From: Azadirachta indica
Taxonomy: Eukaryota > Streptophyta > Magnoliopsida > Sapindales > Meliaceae
Assembly: GCA_022749755.1 (NCBI GenBank)
Contig: CM040444.1
Span: 18,087,274-18,151,273, forward strand
Direction of reading: 5' to 3'
Length of the DNA: 64,000 nt
Shown: piece after piece, positions 22,318-35,235 of the stretch
Layout: every line of letters begins with the position of its first letter
Position numbering within the stretch: position 1 is the first letter of the stretch
The notes under the pieces: generated by a model
What the model was told of the DNA's origin: nothing
What the model saw: the letters and a program-made list of their open reading frames with translations, nothing else
The model's database searches: none
Position numbers and translations under genes: made by a program

Positions 22318-25300
22318 CAAAATAATAAAATTACCTTTTTCAAGCAGTTTTATTATTTGAGTCCTTATTGTTTGTAAAAAGGAACTCAAAAATCAGAAGT
22401 TTTGGAAATACATAACTTAAGTCATTAAACTTTTAAAATTATATAACTTAAATCCTTATTTCCTCTTATTTTATTCAAGCCTTTGATCACCTTTAATTAC
22501 CATTGTCAACAACCACAGATCACCATTGACCATCATTTAATGTTATCCATTTAGATTACTGTAAATATTCTTAAAATCTTTATTGAATACTTTATGTAAT
22601 AGCATTATTGTTATTATCATTTGAATAATTGTTCACCATAAATCTAAGTTAAATTTTTAGCACTAAAAAATTGAATTTCAGATTGATGGCAAATAGTAAT
22701 TCAAACAACGACAATGATGGTATCATTATGTAGATCATTCAACAAGAAGCTGAATGATATTTACAATAATTCAAACGGATAATATTAGATAATAGTGGAT
22801 GACGGTTGGTGGTTGTTGATGACAACAGTTAAAGGTGTTCAATGACTTAAATGAAATAAGAAGAAAATAAGAAGGATTTAAGTTATATAATTTTAAAACT
22901 TTAAAGACTTGAGTTATGTATTTTTAAAACTTATGATTTTTTAGTTTGTTTTTACAAATAATAAGGTCTTTAATAATAATGACCCCTTTTTAATTTCCAA
23001 ATTTTTTTTATACAATAGTTTCAATAATAATAAAGGTCAAATTAGTATAGTTTTTTGAATAAATCTTTTAGAATTAGATATTTTACAAGTAAATGTTTAC
23101 ATTTATTGATTATTTGGTTATCAGAAATATTTATTAAGAAAAATTGTGTAAGTAATTTAATAAATAATTTTTGTATTATATGAAAGAGAAATAAAGTAAA
23201 ATTTTTAAAATAAAATAAAGAAATTTCAAACAATTATAAGGATGTTTAGTTTGTGATTCGAAACTATTTTATAAAAAAATTTTGTATCGTATTTTAATAG
23301 TTTTTAACATGTAAAGATATATTTGATATAATTTAAAAATTATTTTAAAATTTTAAAGAAAGCAAGTTTAGTATGATAATTGAGAATAATAAAATTGAAT
23401 ATTTTTTGGTTAAATATATTTTTGAAAAGAGGTTATTGTAATATATCCTTACAACTTTTACAAAATAACAAATATTCCGTGAGTTTTAAGGTGTGCTAAA
23501 TATCGTTGAGTTTTCAAAAAATAAGAAAATATCCTTTAACTTCACTTCTATCAGTTTGATTTGTTAAAATATTATCATTTTACTCTCTAAACTCAAGTAA
23601 AATAAGAAATAAAATATAATTTTCTCATAATTACACATATTAGTAGAGATGGCAATGAGCCGGGGCATAAGTTGGTGACCCCATGCTCGATTTGAGCCAA
23701 GATTCCCGTGTGTTCCTGACTCATTTACAATTTTGAAGATTTGAGCATTAGGATTTGGAGAAAAATGAACAATGACCTTATCACTGCACCATTTGCATCT
23801 ATCAATCAAAATATGTAAATAAACAATATTTAACTAAGAATATATAATTATTATTTTTATATTAATATCAAATAATTTTATAATTTAAGACAATTCAAAT
23901 AAAAAAATTGTAACTATTATTATTATATTATTATTAATCTAACAATTATTTTATCTTAACAATTATTTAAAAATAATTTTAAGTTATTATATTGATATAA
24001 AATAATTTTATAATCTAAATTATTTTAAAATTAAAATTATTTTATATATATTACATATAAATTTTCCAAAATGAAGAATTTAGTGATCAAAATCTAAACT
24101 ATCGCAAAAATAATACTAATTAGTAAAACTATGAAAATAAAAAACTTATTAAAAATCAATTTCATGTTACTAATTAATAATATTAACAATCATCTAAGTA
24201 ATTTATATTTGTGAAAATCATTATCATCTGCAATAGACAATGAGTGGTAGGGTGACTCATTTTGTTTTTAAATTTATAATTTAAAAACATATATAATGAT
24301 ACAATTTTACAATTGTTTAATAGAACTAAACTTAATATAAATTTTTAAAAAAATTAAACTTCTTTATTTGAATACATAGTTAAAGTATTTAACAAAAATT
24401 AGATTTTTTAGTCATTAATTTTTTAATTATTATAAAAAAAATATATTATCAATTTTTTTATTTTTCATCAAATCTCACAACATAAATTAAATTTATTATA
24501 TTTTTTCAATAATAATAAATTAATTTTTCATATGTGAAATCACCATTTTACATATCATTAAAATAATTTAAGAAAAAATATTAAAATTTTTTCATAAAAT
24601 AATTGATGAAAATAAAGTAATTGACAACAATTATCAATTTAATTAAGATAATTTTTGTATAAATATTACAATTTATAATAATTTTATTAGAATGAAATAT
24701 CAAATTTTATTGATATATTAACTTCAACATTTTTATTAAACTATATTATAAATAGAAAAATAAATAAACTTAGTAGTAAATTATGATCCAATTTTTAATA
24801 CAATTGACAATAAATTAGAGAAAATATGTTAAATCAGTTTTAGAGTTTAATGTTTCTTGAATAGAAAAAAATTTTGTTTAGTAAATAAGAAAATGAAATA
24901 TGAAATAAAAAGTATGTTTTTGATAAATTCTTTTCTGTCTTAATATTATAATACTATACAAAAATAAATTAATTCATTAATTATAAATTAATTAAGGCAT
25001 ATCTTCAACTTTACCCTCATTTATTGATAATTTTCACATGTAATTTTAAAATTAAAAAGTCATCACTCAGTACCCATTTTTTAGCAACTTACTTTTAAAC
25101 TAACACTATCAAGGGCAAAATAGAAATTTAACAAGTAAACGATCGTCTTGCAGTACAAGTGGAAGATCTATCATTTATCTCTTATCTCTTCTCTTCTATT
25201 TTTTCTTTCCATTATTGATTGCAGACTACAAATTGAAGATTTGTTTTTTTTTTTTTTTTCCTTCTCCTCTCTTTTTAATTGCATTATTGGCTCTATTATT

Positions 25301-27300
25301 ATTTTTGGAATTAACTATTTTTTTTCTTTCCATTATTGGCTGCATATTAAAAATTGTAGATCTGTTTTTATTTTCAAATTTATTATTTGATTGTGAAATA
25401 AATATCAAATTGAATTGAATTTCTTTAATTTGAATTTTATATCTATTGATTTACATATATAGTTTGCTGATTGAAATAAACAAATTCTAACTTTCTATCA
25501 TGTTTGGATTGAGTTAATGATTCATGTTAAAATTGCCACTCCTCGTAAGAGGGGAGGTTGGTAAAAGGTGGTTGTTGCTTTGGTTTGAATTTAAGGATTT
25601 AAGGGTTTTCAATTTGTAGTTTTTTTTTTTTTTCAGATTTAAGATTATAATTGTCAATTCAAACTTAATATAAAAGGAATAAAAGTTATTGTAGATGTTT
25701 TATTAACATATAATTAAAGGGTAAAGTAATTAATTATTTCGTAGCTCGGTCCACATGATATATTGTTCATAAATATAAATGCACTGCAAATATTACACTA
25801 TAATGTTTGTTGTGTCATCATGATATTGCACTAAAATTAAAATAATTAGGTCCGTGTGACCCTTACTTTTATAATTGGTGAAAGTTAAATAAAGAATTTT
25901 GTTTTAAATTTCACCTTTTCAATTAGTTTAACATTTGTGTCAAAAATTTCTCTAATATATTATTTTAGTCAACACGATTCTATGAATAGTACATTAATGT
26001 AAAACAAAAATAAAATATTAAAATCATTTTCTTTGTATGGTAAGATTAATTATAATGCATGGCTACAAGAAAAATTACATGAGATTATTAAGGACTATGG
26101 ATGTGGTGAGTTTTAGAGTCTTCCCTTTAAGGAAGCATTGACATTTTAAAGAATAAAATCTATCTTCAAGGTTCATAAGATAGTTTACAAATTACATCAA
26201 CACTGATGGTTGATTCAAACAAATGGATCTAAAATCTTTTATAAGATTAAAAAATTTTTAATTATCAATATTTTTAATTATGAATATTTACAAAAGACTA
26301 CTATTTAAAATTGAGTTGAAAATAACTAAATCAATATTTTTTGAACAAAAATTATCCTTATGATTAGTCTCATAAAAATATTATTTAAAAATGGCTAATT
26401 TAAACTCTCTTCTTATTTGAAAGTAAATTTTCTAATAAAAATATTTTTTTTTCATTTAAGTGTACTTTCTAATAAAAAAAAAGTTTCATTGCACTATCAA
26501 TTTTGTAAAAAATTGTTAATGAAAAGTTTATCATAAGAGTATTTTTTTATCCAAAATTTATTGCAACAGTCATTTTTTAATACAATTTTAAATAGTGATT
26601 AAAAGTGAATTTAAAAATTAAAAACAAGTCATTTTGAAAAATTCCTTATAAATATTGGAGAGCAAAAATGAAAGTAATATTAGGCGAAGTTTCGGCCAAA
26701 TAGAGAGAGAGAATAAGCCCATCAACCTACGACCATTTCAATGAAGGTCAGTGACTCACTTGACACCAAGAACACCTGTCTATTATATGGAGATTATATA
26801 TAATCATTGCAACGACAATACAACACTCGATCAATAAGGTTACATGAAATGACATATCATCTCGGTCAACTTTTATATATCTTAATTAATTACAAACGCC
26901 AATAGACGACATTTTTTAACTGCCATATTGTTGAGGTATTTTCCGATGTCGTCATATGGCCTACCCAAGCTAATAACATACATAATTTAGTGAAATATAG
27001 GCACAAAATACTTGTTGTCTTACTATATAAAAGTCAAATTCTTATTAATTACATAATGATGTAATAATGTTTTATGTATTTTCACCGTCATAACAACAGG
27101 ACAGTACTGATAATAAAGGGACCTGTCCATCACATTTCACCTCAAAAACATTGCATAAATTAAAGTATTACCCACTACCTCTTCTTGCTTTCCTCTTTTA
27201 GTCTCTCTCTCTGTCTCTCATTTGAATAATCCTTATAACATAAACAAAACCCTACAATCAACTCTTCTACACATGTAGTTGTTGATCATCACTTCATATT
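22318..27300. other. intergenic, repeat-rich, no gene seen
   Basis: Almost entirely A+T-rich. Apart from the repeat at 23645-24670 I see nothing that can be supported. The last 200 bases before the CLE gene contain a CT-rich run (about 27190-27222), common in plant 5' flanks. Confidence 0.6.
23645..24670 (+). mobile_element. dispersed repeat, copy 2, with a hAT-like left end
   Basis: The left edge reads TAGAGATGGCAATGAGCCGG, the kind of end seen on many plant hAT-type non-autonomous elements. The body at 23830-24670 matches 7310-8290 block by block in the same orientation. No transposase is present. The right end and target duplication were not found, so the class is an inference from the left end only. 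Confidence 0.45.
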
Positions 27301-27328
27301 TATGTATATGATTTACACTTGTTTTTGC

Positions 27329-27679
27329 ATGGCTAGTGATGTTATTTCTCCCTATATCACAACTATGACTCTCCTCTTTCTTCTTCTTCTATTACTCCAT
27401 ACAACTGCTGCTGCTGATAAAGAGTTTATTCGCAAGACTTTGAAGAGAAAGAACATGGAATTTGCTGCAAGAAAACACAGCTTGGGCAGTCCAAACTTCG
27501 GTAACACAGATCATGTTCAAACGCAAATCATTCCTCCACCAGCAGGTCCAAAGAGAGGAAGGTTTGAAGCAACTCGAACAAGATCACCATTATTGGCTGC
27601 TGCTGCAAGTCAAGACAAGATCTTCAATCAAACTGCACATGAAGTACCAAGTGGTCCAAATCCCATTTCAAATAGGTAA
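27329..27679 (+). CDS. CLE41: CLE peptide precursor encoding TDIF (CLE41/CLE44 type)
   Basis: CLE41/44 precursors are secreted from phloem and processed to the 12-residue TDIF peptide. TDIF acts through the receptor kinase TDR/PXY to keep procambial and cambial cells dividing and to block xylem differentiation. The exact TDIF sequence HEVPSGPNPISN is encoded at 27638-27673, followed by one Arg and the stop, as in Arabidopsis CLE41. Upstream are a leucine-rich signal peptide around the MTLLFLLLLLL segment and a variable basic linker. I chose the ATG at 27329 because it is followed by GCT, a better context, and gives 116 residues, near the usual size. An in-frame ATG at 27302 would add nine residues, and one at 27365 would still leave a signal peptide. 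There is no intron. Whether it is the CLE41 or CLE44 orthologue cannot be settled here. Confidence 0.92.
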   Translation: MASDVISPYITTMTLLFLLLLLLHTTAAADKEFIRKTLKRKNMEFAARKHSLGSPNFGNTDHVQTQIIPPPAGPKRGRFEATRTRSPLLAAAASQDKIFNQTAHEVPSGPNPISNR

Positions 27680-30600
27680 TTAACTGATCATTTATTGTTT
27701 TGTTCGTCTTTCTGGTTTGCGCTTTGTTCTTCTTCCTATACAGATTATCAGCTAGCTTATGTATAATTTATAAGTTTTTATTTTTTTTTTTTAAAAAAAA
27801 AATACTTAATTAATCTCTGAATTTGTTCTACTACAGCGATTGTTATTATTATTATTATTATTATTATTCGAAAGATATAGAATTGAGGTAGGTTTCAACC
27901 AATCATTCAACCATGAGGAGAATGTATATGAGATTCTAGTAATGATATTTGTTTTTCTTTTCTTTTGATGTATACTAATTATTGTCTCACAGTCCTTCAA
28001 CGCAGGCTAATTCTATAATTCATTATCAATTCTTTTTTATTTAATAATTTGGGACTCCATAAATATGATTAAGAGGACCTCCAAATCACTAAATTATTCA
28101 AATCTCGCAACCCCAAAGACAATCAGTTTGATGATTAGATAAATGTATTATTAAAATTACAATTCATAAATGCAACATCAAAAAGAAGAAAAAGAAAATC
28201 ATTGATACAATAAAATTATATTATTCTTACATACTTTATATAAATTATTTTTTTATTCTCATAAAGTTATATAGCTTATATATGAAAATAATCTAACTAA
28301 TCTACCATATCAATTTGTATGAATGAATTTATGAAAAAAAAAATAAAATTTATGCACATGAGAAAAAGAAAATTCACAACTTGAAAGGTGTTTTAAGCAC
28401 CTTCTAGTAGCTCATCTCCTTGATTAATTAAAAACGGTTATTTTGGAATAATTAATCGATGGTTTTTTAATATTATAAATTATATGTAAAATATATTGAT
28501 ATTGTATTAAAAATTAATTAAAATTTAAAAATTTTGATTGAATTTAATTTAGTATTGTCTTAAAATTATTGTTCAATCTAGACGAATCTGTTTATACAAT
28601 CTTTTTAGAGAAAATTAACTTTGAGTTGGGAGAAGTTGAACCCTAACTCTCTAAATAGGCCCGATTAAAGGGTTATTGGCAATTAAGAAAGGGTTTGAGT
28701 GTGTCGGTAAAATGGCAAAAATGGTTAATTAGGGAGGCAATTAAAAAATAAAAAAAAATAAGAGACATAATGATGTAGAAAAGTATGTGGGATTGAGGGA
28801 CTTTCGTTGAAGACGAGAAGGAGGACTGAATTGTAATAATGAAAGGGAAAAGAGAAGGACCCAAGACTCCATTGTTTCTCGTGTAAAGTCATACATAAGG
28901 ACCTGCCAAAGCATCCAAAGAAAGACAGGCATTGCCTTACTGAATGAATCAATTAATCAATGCATAGTCACTGTCCTTTCTGCCCTAGCTAGCTAGCTAG
29001 TTTTCAAATCAATCGCTCTTCCTTATTGATCCTTTTGGTAAATACATATTTGTGTACTTTTGTTTTTTTTTCTTTTAAAAGCTGAATCACTATTAGCTCC
29101 TCTATGTCCTCTTCTGCTTTCTCTAGTGTTTTTATCCTTTTGTTTGCTACCTTTTTTTGTTGGTTTCTCAATGGAATGACTCTATATGCATTTCAAAAAC
29201 CTTCACATAATTTCAAAAACAATAGAAAAACCCTAATACAGGAAAAAAAAAAAAAGATTTGCAAATAAAACATATAATTGTAAATTACATTTACAATTTA
29301 TTAGAAATCAGTTGAAAATAAAAGAGTTTTAATTAGATTTTATCTAACACGATCTAGAAACTTAAATCAAATTTGAGCAAAAATTTACCTTTATAAATTA
29401 TTGAGAGAAAATTAGCCTGTGTTATATAATTGACAAGAATTATAATTAACATTCCTAATTTAGAGGGTATAGGTAGTAACCAACCTACTAAAGTATAAAG
29501 GACCTAAAACATATAATTATTGATAATTATAAATTACATTTATAATTTATTAAAAATTGATGAAAATAAAGAGTTTTAATTAGATTTAATATGATGCCAC
29601 TCATAAATTTGTATCAAATTTGAGTAAAATTATCCCCTAATATATAATTGGGAGAGGATTTGAAAAGTCTATTTTAAAAAGATAATTTGTATAAAACATG
29701 TAAGTTAAAGTGTGAATAACTCTGTATTAAGAAGTTAAATATTATATTTTTCAAGTCTATAATTTTAAACCATACGAGAATTTATTCAAACAAAAGTTTT
29801 AATAAACATATGACATTAAAACGTTTAAAAGGTAAAGTCATGCGGTAATAAAATTAATTCAAACAAAAAGTTATGACAAAATTAAGGAATTTCAAGTCGT
29901 CCTACATATAATAAAACTAATGGGAGAAAAGCTTCTAATAGACACCTTGTTTAAGGAAGGTCTAACGGTTTCAAATCTTAATACAATAGAATAATAAAAT
30001 AAAGTTCCTTATAAGCACCTCATTTAAGAATACTTGGGAATTTTGACATAATACAATAGAATTAGTGAAAATAAAGCTTATAACACTAATGGAATGTTTA
30101 AGAGTATTAAAGAGAAAATGTTATTGTGCTTATTGCTTATATTTTTAAGGTTTTTTTAATAATTTTTGGAAAGGTAGTTATTGTTTGATTAAAAGTTATC
30201 AAAAGTACTTATATAATATTTTTACTGCTAAATTAAGTAAATAAATTTTTTATAATAATAATTGCAAATTTAATAATTTCAAAAAATACAACAAAATAAT
30301 CAATTATAAAAGAAATGTAACAAAATGGAACAAGAATTGGAATTATCAATCTAAGTTGGGGGCATTTTAGGAATCACAAAGTTTTCATTTGACTTGTTTG
30401 AAATTTTTAAACTTAGTTGGGACATTATAGGAATCAAAATATTTTCATAAAGTTGGGGTGAGACATGCTTAAGCGCCAATTAAAAAATACGAATGTTTTC
30501 ATAAAAATACTTTACTATATGCTAATTCAAAAATCACTTTAAATACTAATTTAGTTTAAATGTTTTTATCAAAATTACCAAACATGTTAATTAATTGTTA

Positions 30601-33080
30601 TAAAATACTAATTAGCATTGCCAAATAAATCTTAAGCAATTTAGAGCTGTGATATAATATATAACTAGTATAAGCAAAGTTCTTAAGTATTTCAATCGTG
30701 TCATAGAAGAACTAACATAAGCAAATGTCTCGATAAATATTTAAACTTAATATTATTTTAAAATTTTAATATTACTAGAACAAAACTAATCAAAATAAAG
30801 ATTATAATGAAATTAATACAAGAAAATTTTTAATAGATACTTAAAGTATGAATGTCTAAGAATTTTTCACTATGCTAATAAAATTAAAAGGCTTGATGAG
30901 CACCTAATTCACTAATTTAAGAATGTCTATGAATTTTAGATTGGTATAAAAAAAATTTCAATAGATAATTTTCAAAAATTCAAAGAATTTTAGACTATCT
31001 TCCAACAAGGTTTTGATAAATATTTGAATACAGAATGTGTTGACACTTGATTTGTTTCATATACATAGAGGATATTTGTAAAGGAATTTATTCCAATATT
31101 GCTTTATCATCATTCTATTAGACTTTCTCAAAAGAGAGTTTAAGTCAAGATAAAGACATATGTAAATGTAAATAGATAGATATATAGATATATAGACACA
31201 CACACACACATAACACATAAAAATTTGTGTCTTAATTTCTCTCTCAATTGCCTAGGAGATGTTGGACTAGAAGTGGTGGGTGAACATTGAAGATGACTTG
31301 CTTTTCGAAATCAAAGCATCATTCTGTCTAGCTTTATTATATTTTCACTTTTGATTTTGGGGATTTGTTTGTATGTATATATCACTTTATTAATATAATT
31401 AATTAATCAATTAAGAAACTTTTGTATCTATCACTCAACCATATGCCCATTGTCATTGATATTTAAGAGATTCTCTACATACATTATAAATTTTAATGTA
31501 CTAAAATTTATTAATCTTATAGCATTTATATTAAAGTTCAATATTTTAAAGTATGTCAATGTCATATATCAATAATAAAAGGAAATTTGGCAATTTAAAT
31601 TTTAGTTAAATGGACACTTTAAATCTATTAATTTTAAAAATATTTACATAAACTCATATATGTTAGATTGATTTGTAAACTTTGATAAAAATAAAAATAA
31701 TCTGACATATTTAACTCATGAGAGAATGACGTTTAGTTGAGTGTTATAGTAATTATAATAAAAAATATATAAATAGTATAAATTAAGGAATATTTTTCAA
31801 TAAATGAGATTTGAATGAGTATTTTAAAATTACTACTTTACACCTTAAAATATATTTTAAATTAAACACCTTTTTACTCGCACACCATATAAAAGAATTT
31901 TAAAATTAAAATTTATTTTATATAGCCTTATAAATATCTAAACAACCTTTAGTTAAATTTTTTTTATTATATATCTTAACCTTTTTTCATACACTCATAA
32001 AAATATTCATGACCAAGATATTTTTATTCCAAAATAAAATTAATTAAAATTAAAAAATAATCATGTTTGATAAAGGAAAATATCTCTTATATTTTTTTAT
32101 AGATTCTATAGCTCGTGAATTTTTTAATTTTTTGATTTAGAGTCATATGATTTTTTTTGAAGTTTAACCATATTATTATTTATTAAAAAAAATGAGTGAT
32201 AGGTACGAATATCATTAGCTTTCTCACAATAAAACTAGTGGTTGCAGATACCTTCTTCTCAAATTCTTCTTCTCCTTCTTCCATAACCCGATCTTGGAAA
32301 AGTAAGAGATAAGAGGGCTTATAGAGAATGTGATCAAAAATCTATAATAGAGTTCGACCACAAACATCTCTTTTTTTGTTTTTATTTTAATTTCTAGATG
32401 ATTATATGATGATTTTTTTAGCTTTCCACAAATCTTTAAAACAAATTTTAGGGGACAAATAAACTCACTCATAAAACTAAAGTATTTTTTGTCAACTTTT
32501 TTTAGTATTACAACTTTTATAATCTACTTATTTATGTATATCAAATGTTTATTGGTAGTTTTCATATGAAGTTATAAAAACACATCAAATATCTTCAAAC
32601 AAAGTGTGCATTATTTCCCATAAAATTAAATTTGAGAGATATCTATACATAAAAATTTGTGAAACCCTACTTAAAAGTGTAGTGGAGTAGAGGGAGAGTG
32701 TGTTTCACACCCCTAGGGCAAGGCCTTGGTATCTTCAACCGGGTATATATATTATTCACCATGTATCTAAGTACAGGTCCAACCTGTTGAATCGAAGGGT
32801 AAGCAAGCCCTCAGCGTTGAGAACACCATAGCATAGTCTAGTCATAGAGAAAAGAGAAAAGAGAAAAGAACACATTGTCTCCTTTGATAAAAGTGATGAC
32901 CAAATTGCCTTTTTTTTTTTGTTTTGTTTCTCATTTTCATTTTTATTTTTATTAATATCTTCGAGTTTAAAATAAAGCACTTGTCTTTAGAAAAAGTGGA
33001 ATTGTGGTCAATGACCAATGTAATGTATTCTTCATGGATAAAGTTAAAAAGTAATTAAAATATAACTAATCTGGTTAATT
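27680..33080. other. intergenic, no gene seen
   Basis: A+T-rich spacer. It holds a TTA microsatellite at about 27841-27868, a local direct duplication at 29265-29640 and a short CA run near 31196-31210. Minus-strand ORFs of 63-82 codons at 28673-28952 and 32224-32472 are hydrophobic or low-complexity and look like chance. Confidence 0.6.
29265..29640 (+). repeat. local direct duplication, about 150 bp, two diverged copies
   Basis: The block starting AAACATATAATTGTAAATTACATTT near 29268 recurs near 29509 with the same following text: an AAAATAAA block, then GAGTTTTAATTAGATTT, then TCAAATTTGAG. The spacing is about 240 bp. It is either an old tandem duplication or two copies of one small repeat. 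Confidence 0.55.
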
Positions 33081-33087
33081 TTAAGGT

Positions 33088-33818
33088 TATTTTCACATAC
33101 ATCTTCTAAAGTTTGTGAAATTTATGGACGGATAAGATGTTTACAAAGGTTTACAAAAACCTCCCTGGTTAGTGACTATTTTGTCTATCCGTATTATAAT
33201 ATGTTATATTTCAAGCTCATATTTTATATATAATTTGATGTTTATACTTTAAAAAATTATTCATTTACTCCTTAATTTATTAATATTTTTAAATTATTAA
33301 TTATTAATTTTACTTTTTAAACATTTAAACCTTCAAATATTTATTTTTAACTTCGTATTTCTTTTAAGTGTAATAAGGTTTGTTTTTGTGTCATTTATTG
33401 AATACATTTGATGATAGAATTTGAATATTTTGATAAATTTAATATAATAAATATTTTAAAATTAGATCTTATTGATTTGAAATGAATAATTATTCAAGCT
33501 TTAATTTATAAACCAAAACCTTTTTTTATTACCAATAATCATCAATTAAACAAACAATTTCAAAAATATTTTTTAATTATAAGAATTTATAAAATAAAAA
33601 TATCGTAATAATTTTAAGAAATATAAATATATACAGGTAAAGTTAAAAAATAAGAGTAAAATTGACATTATTTTACCTATTATTCAGTTTTTAACGGCTG
33701 ATTGATGGTTAAAACTTTAGAGGCCGAAACCACACTGTAATTGGGAGGAGTTATGTAAACTTTTGTAAACTTTTCATCTACTTTGTGATTTCTACAAAGC
33801 TGAGGTATGTGAAAATTT
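33088..33818. mobile_element. second MITE with long terminal inverted repeats
   Basis: The left end (about 33088-33165) and right end (about 33735-33818) are imperfect inverted copies over 75-85 bp. Shared blocks in order are ATTTTCACATAC, an AAAGT(T/A)TGTGA-like block, GATG, GTTTACAAA(G/A)GTTTACA and CTCCC followed by a TTA. The interior is A+T-rich and non-coding. The end sequences differ from those of the element at 21529, so this is another family. Confidence 0.65.
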
Positions 33819-35067
33819 TCATTAATTTAATTGAGCAAACCAGATCCTGCTTTGTCGACTGTAGTTTTGCTAATGCTTAGGGATAATTTTAATTAAGGAC
33901 AGACACATGGCATCCGTGCATGCATGCTAAAATTGAATGGTGAGAATTTCTTGCCAAAAATACGCATAGAATAGAAAATCACGTGATCAGTCACGGACGT
34001 CACGCGTGGTCAATTCACCCTTTTGCTTCCCTGCTTTTATTGCGTAATTCCATATATCCATTGTTCCTACATCCCTCCCCTACCTTATTTTCTTTCTTTG
34101 CTTTTTCTATTATTACTAATTTTTATTTGTAATAATACCTTATTTTCTCAAAATGGCTACTATTTATACCCAAATTTAGTTTTGAATATTATTAAAAAAT
34201 TTATTAAAAAATGAATAGCCTCATAAATTTCTAACAAAAATACTTTCATGACTAATTTTAATAAAAATATAAAATAGTAACTTTCGAGTATTAAAGTAAT
34301 TTTCAAATTCAACACAATAAATTAGAAAATTACTTTTGAGTTAGTTGTAAAATGTATGAAACTTGAAAATGACTTTTGAGTTCATTATGTTAGAACATAC
34401 TCAAAAATTACTGTAATATGTTTTTATTAAGTTGGTTATGATGATATGTTCGTCCAAAACTTATAATGATGGTCATTTTTTAACAAGTTTTAAAAGATAA
34501 TCAAAACTAAATTTTAGAATAAAATGTGGTCATTTAAAAAAAAAAAACCAATTTTCTTTTGTTGCCAATATTTTTTACATGTAAAGATTGTGAAATTAAT
34601 ACTACGGTATTATTTATTTATTTATTTATTTGAAGTTTGAATATAACTAAAAACCAAATTCAACTAAAATTCAATTCAAATTGATATATTTATTTTTTCA
34701 CTTTAAACATCTTAATAAAAAGTTAACTTGTTTATTTTTATAAAAATAAAAAATCTGAAATTGATTTGATGACATATATATCCTTAAAAATTTGAAATTG
34801 ACATGTTAAATTGTTCCATATACAAATGTTAAGTAATAAATTAACAACATTATTGATAAATAAAATATTTAATTTATTCAAACATTTAATTCTTCATATT
34901 TAAGTTAAATTTTTTTATTTAATTATATTTAGATATTTTTACAAATATTTATATATAAATTAAAAAATAAATACCTCTTAAATATCTGAATAATTTTATT
35001 CAAATTTCTATTAAAAAAATAAACAGGGCTCAAGAGTAGGCAGAAATTTAAAAAAAAAAAAAGAAAA
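33819..35067. other. intergenic; compact cluster of ACGT-core motifs
   Basis: No gene seen. At 33980-34008 three motifs known as bZIP or bHLH binding sites sit within 29 bp: CACGTG (33980), GACGTCAC (33996) and CACGCGTG (34001). No start codon of a convincing gene follows within several hundred bases, and the assembly gap begins at 35068. Confidence 0.4.
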
Positions 35068-35167
35068 NNNNNNNNNNNNNNNNNNNNNNNNNNNNNNNNN
35101 NNNNNNNNNNNNNNNNNNNNNNNNNNNNNNNNNNNNNNNNNNNNNNNNNNNNNNNNNNNNNNNNNNN
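35068..35167. other. assembly gap (100 N)
   Basis: Exactly 100 N, the conventional filler for a scaffold gap of unknown length. Distances across it are not reliable. Confidence 0.99.
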
Positions 35168-35235
35168 TTTTTCAAATTTTAGGAACTTATTAGGACATTT
35201 TGTCAAACAGTAAGGACCTAATAGTCTTTTTCCCT

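Noticed and set aside
25148..25418. Hydrophobic ORFs in two plus-strand frames
   Set aside because: Low-complexity T-rich DNA reads as Phe, Leu and Ile in any frame. No family pattern or neighbouring exon.
32756..32980. Minus-strand ORF of 74 codons near a more balanced sequence block
   Set aside because: Half is low-complexity Lys/Asn and the rest is unlike any family I know. An organellar origin was considered but cannot be supported by eye.
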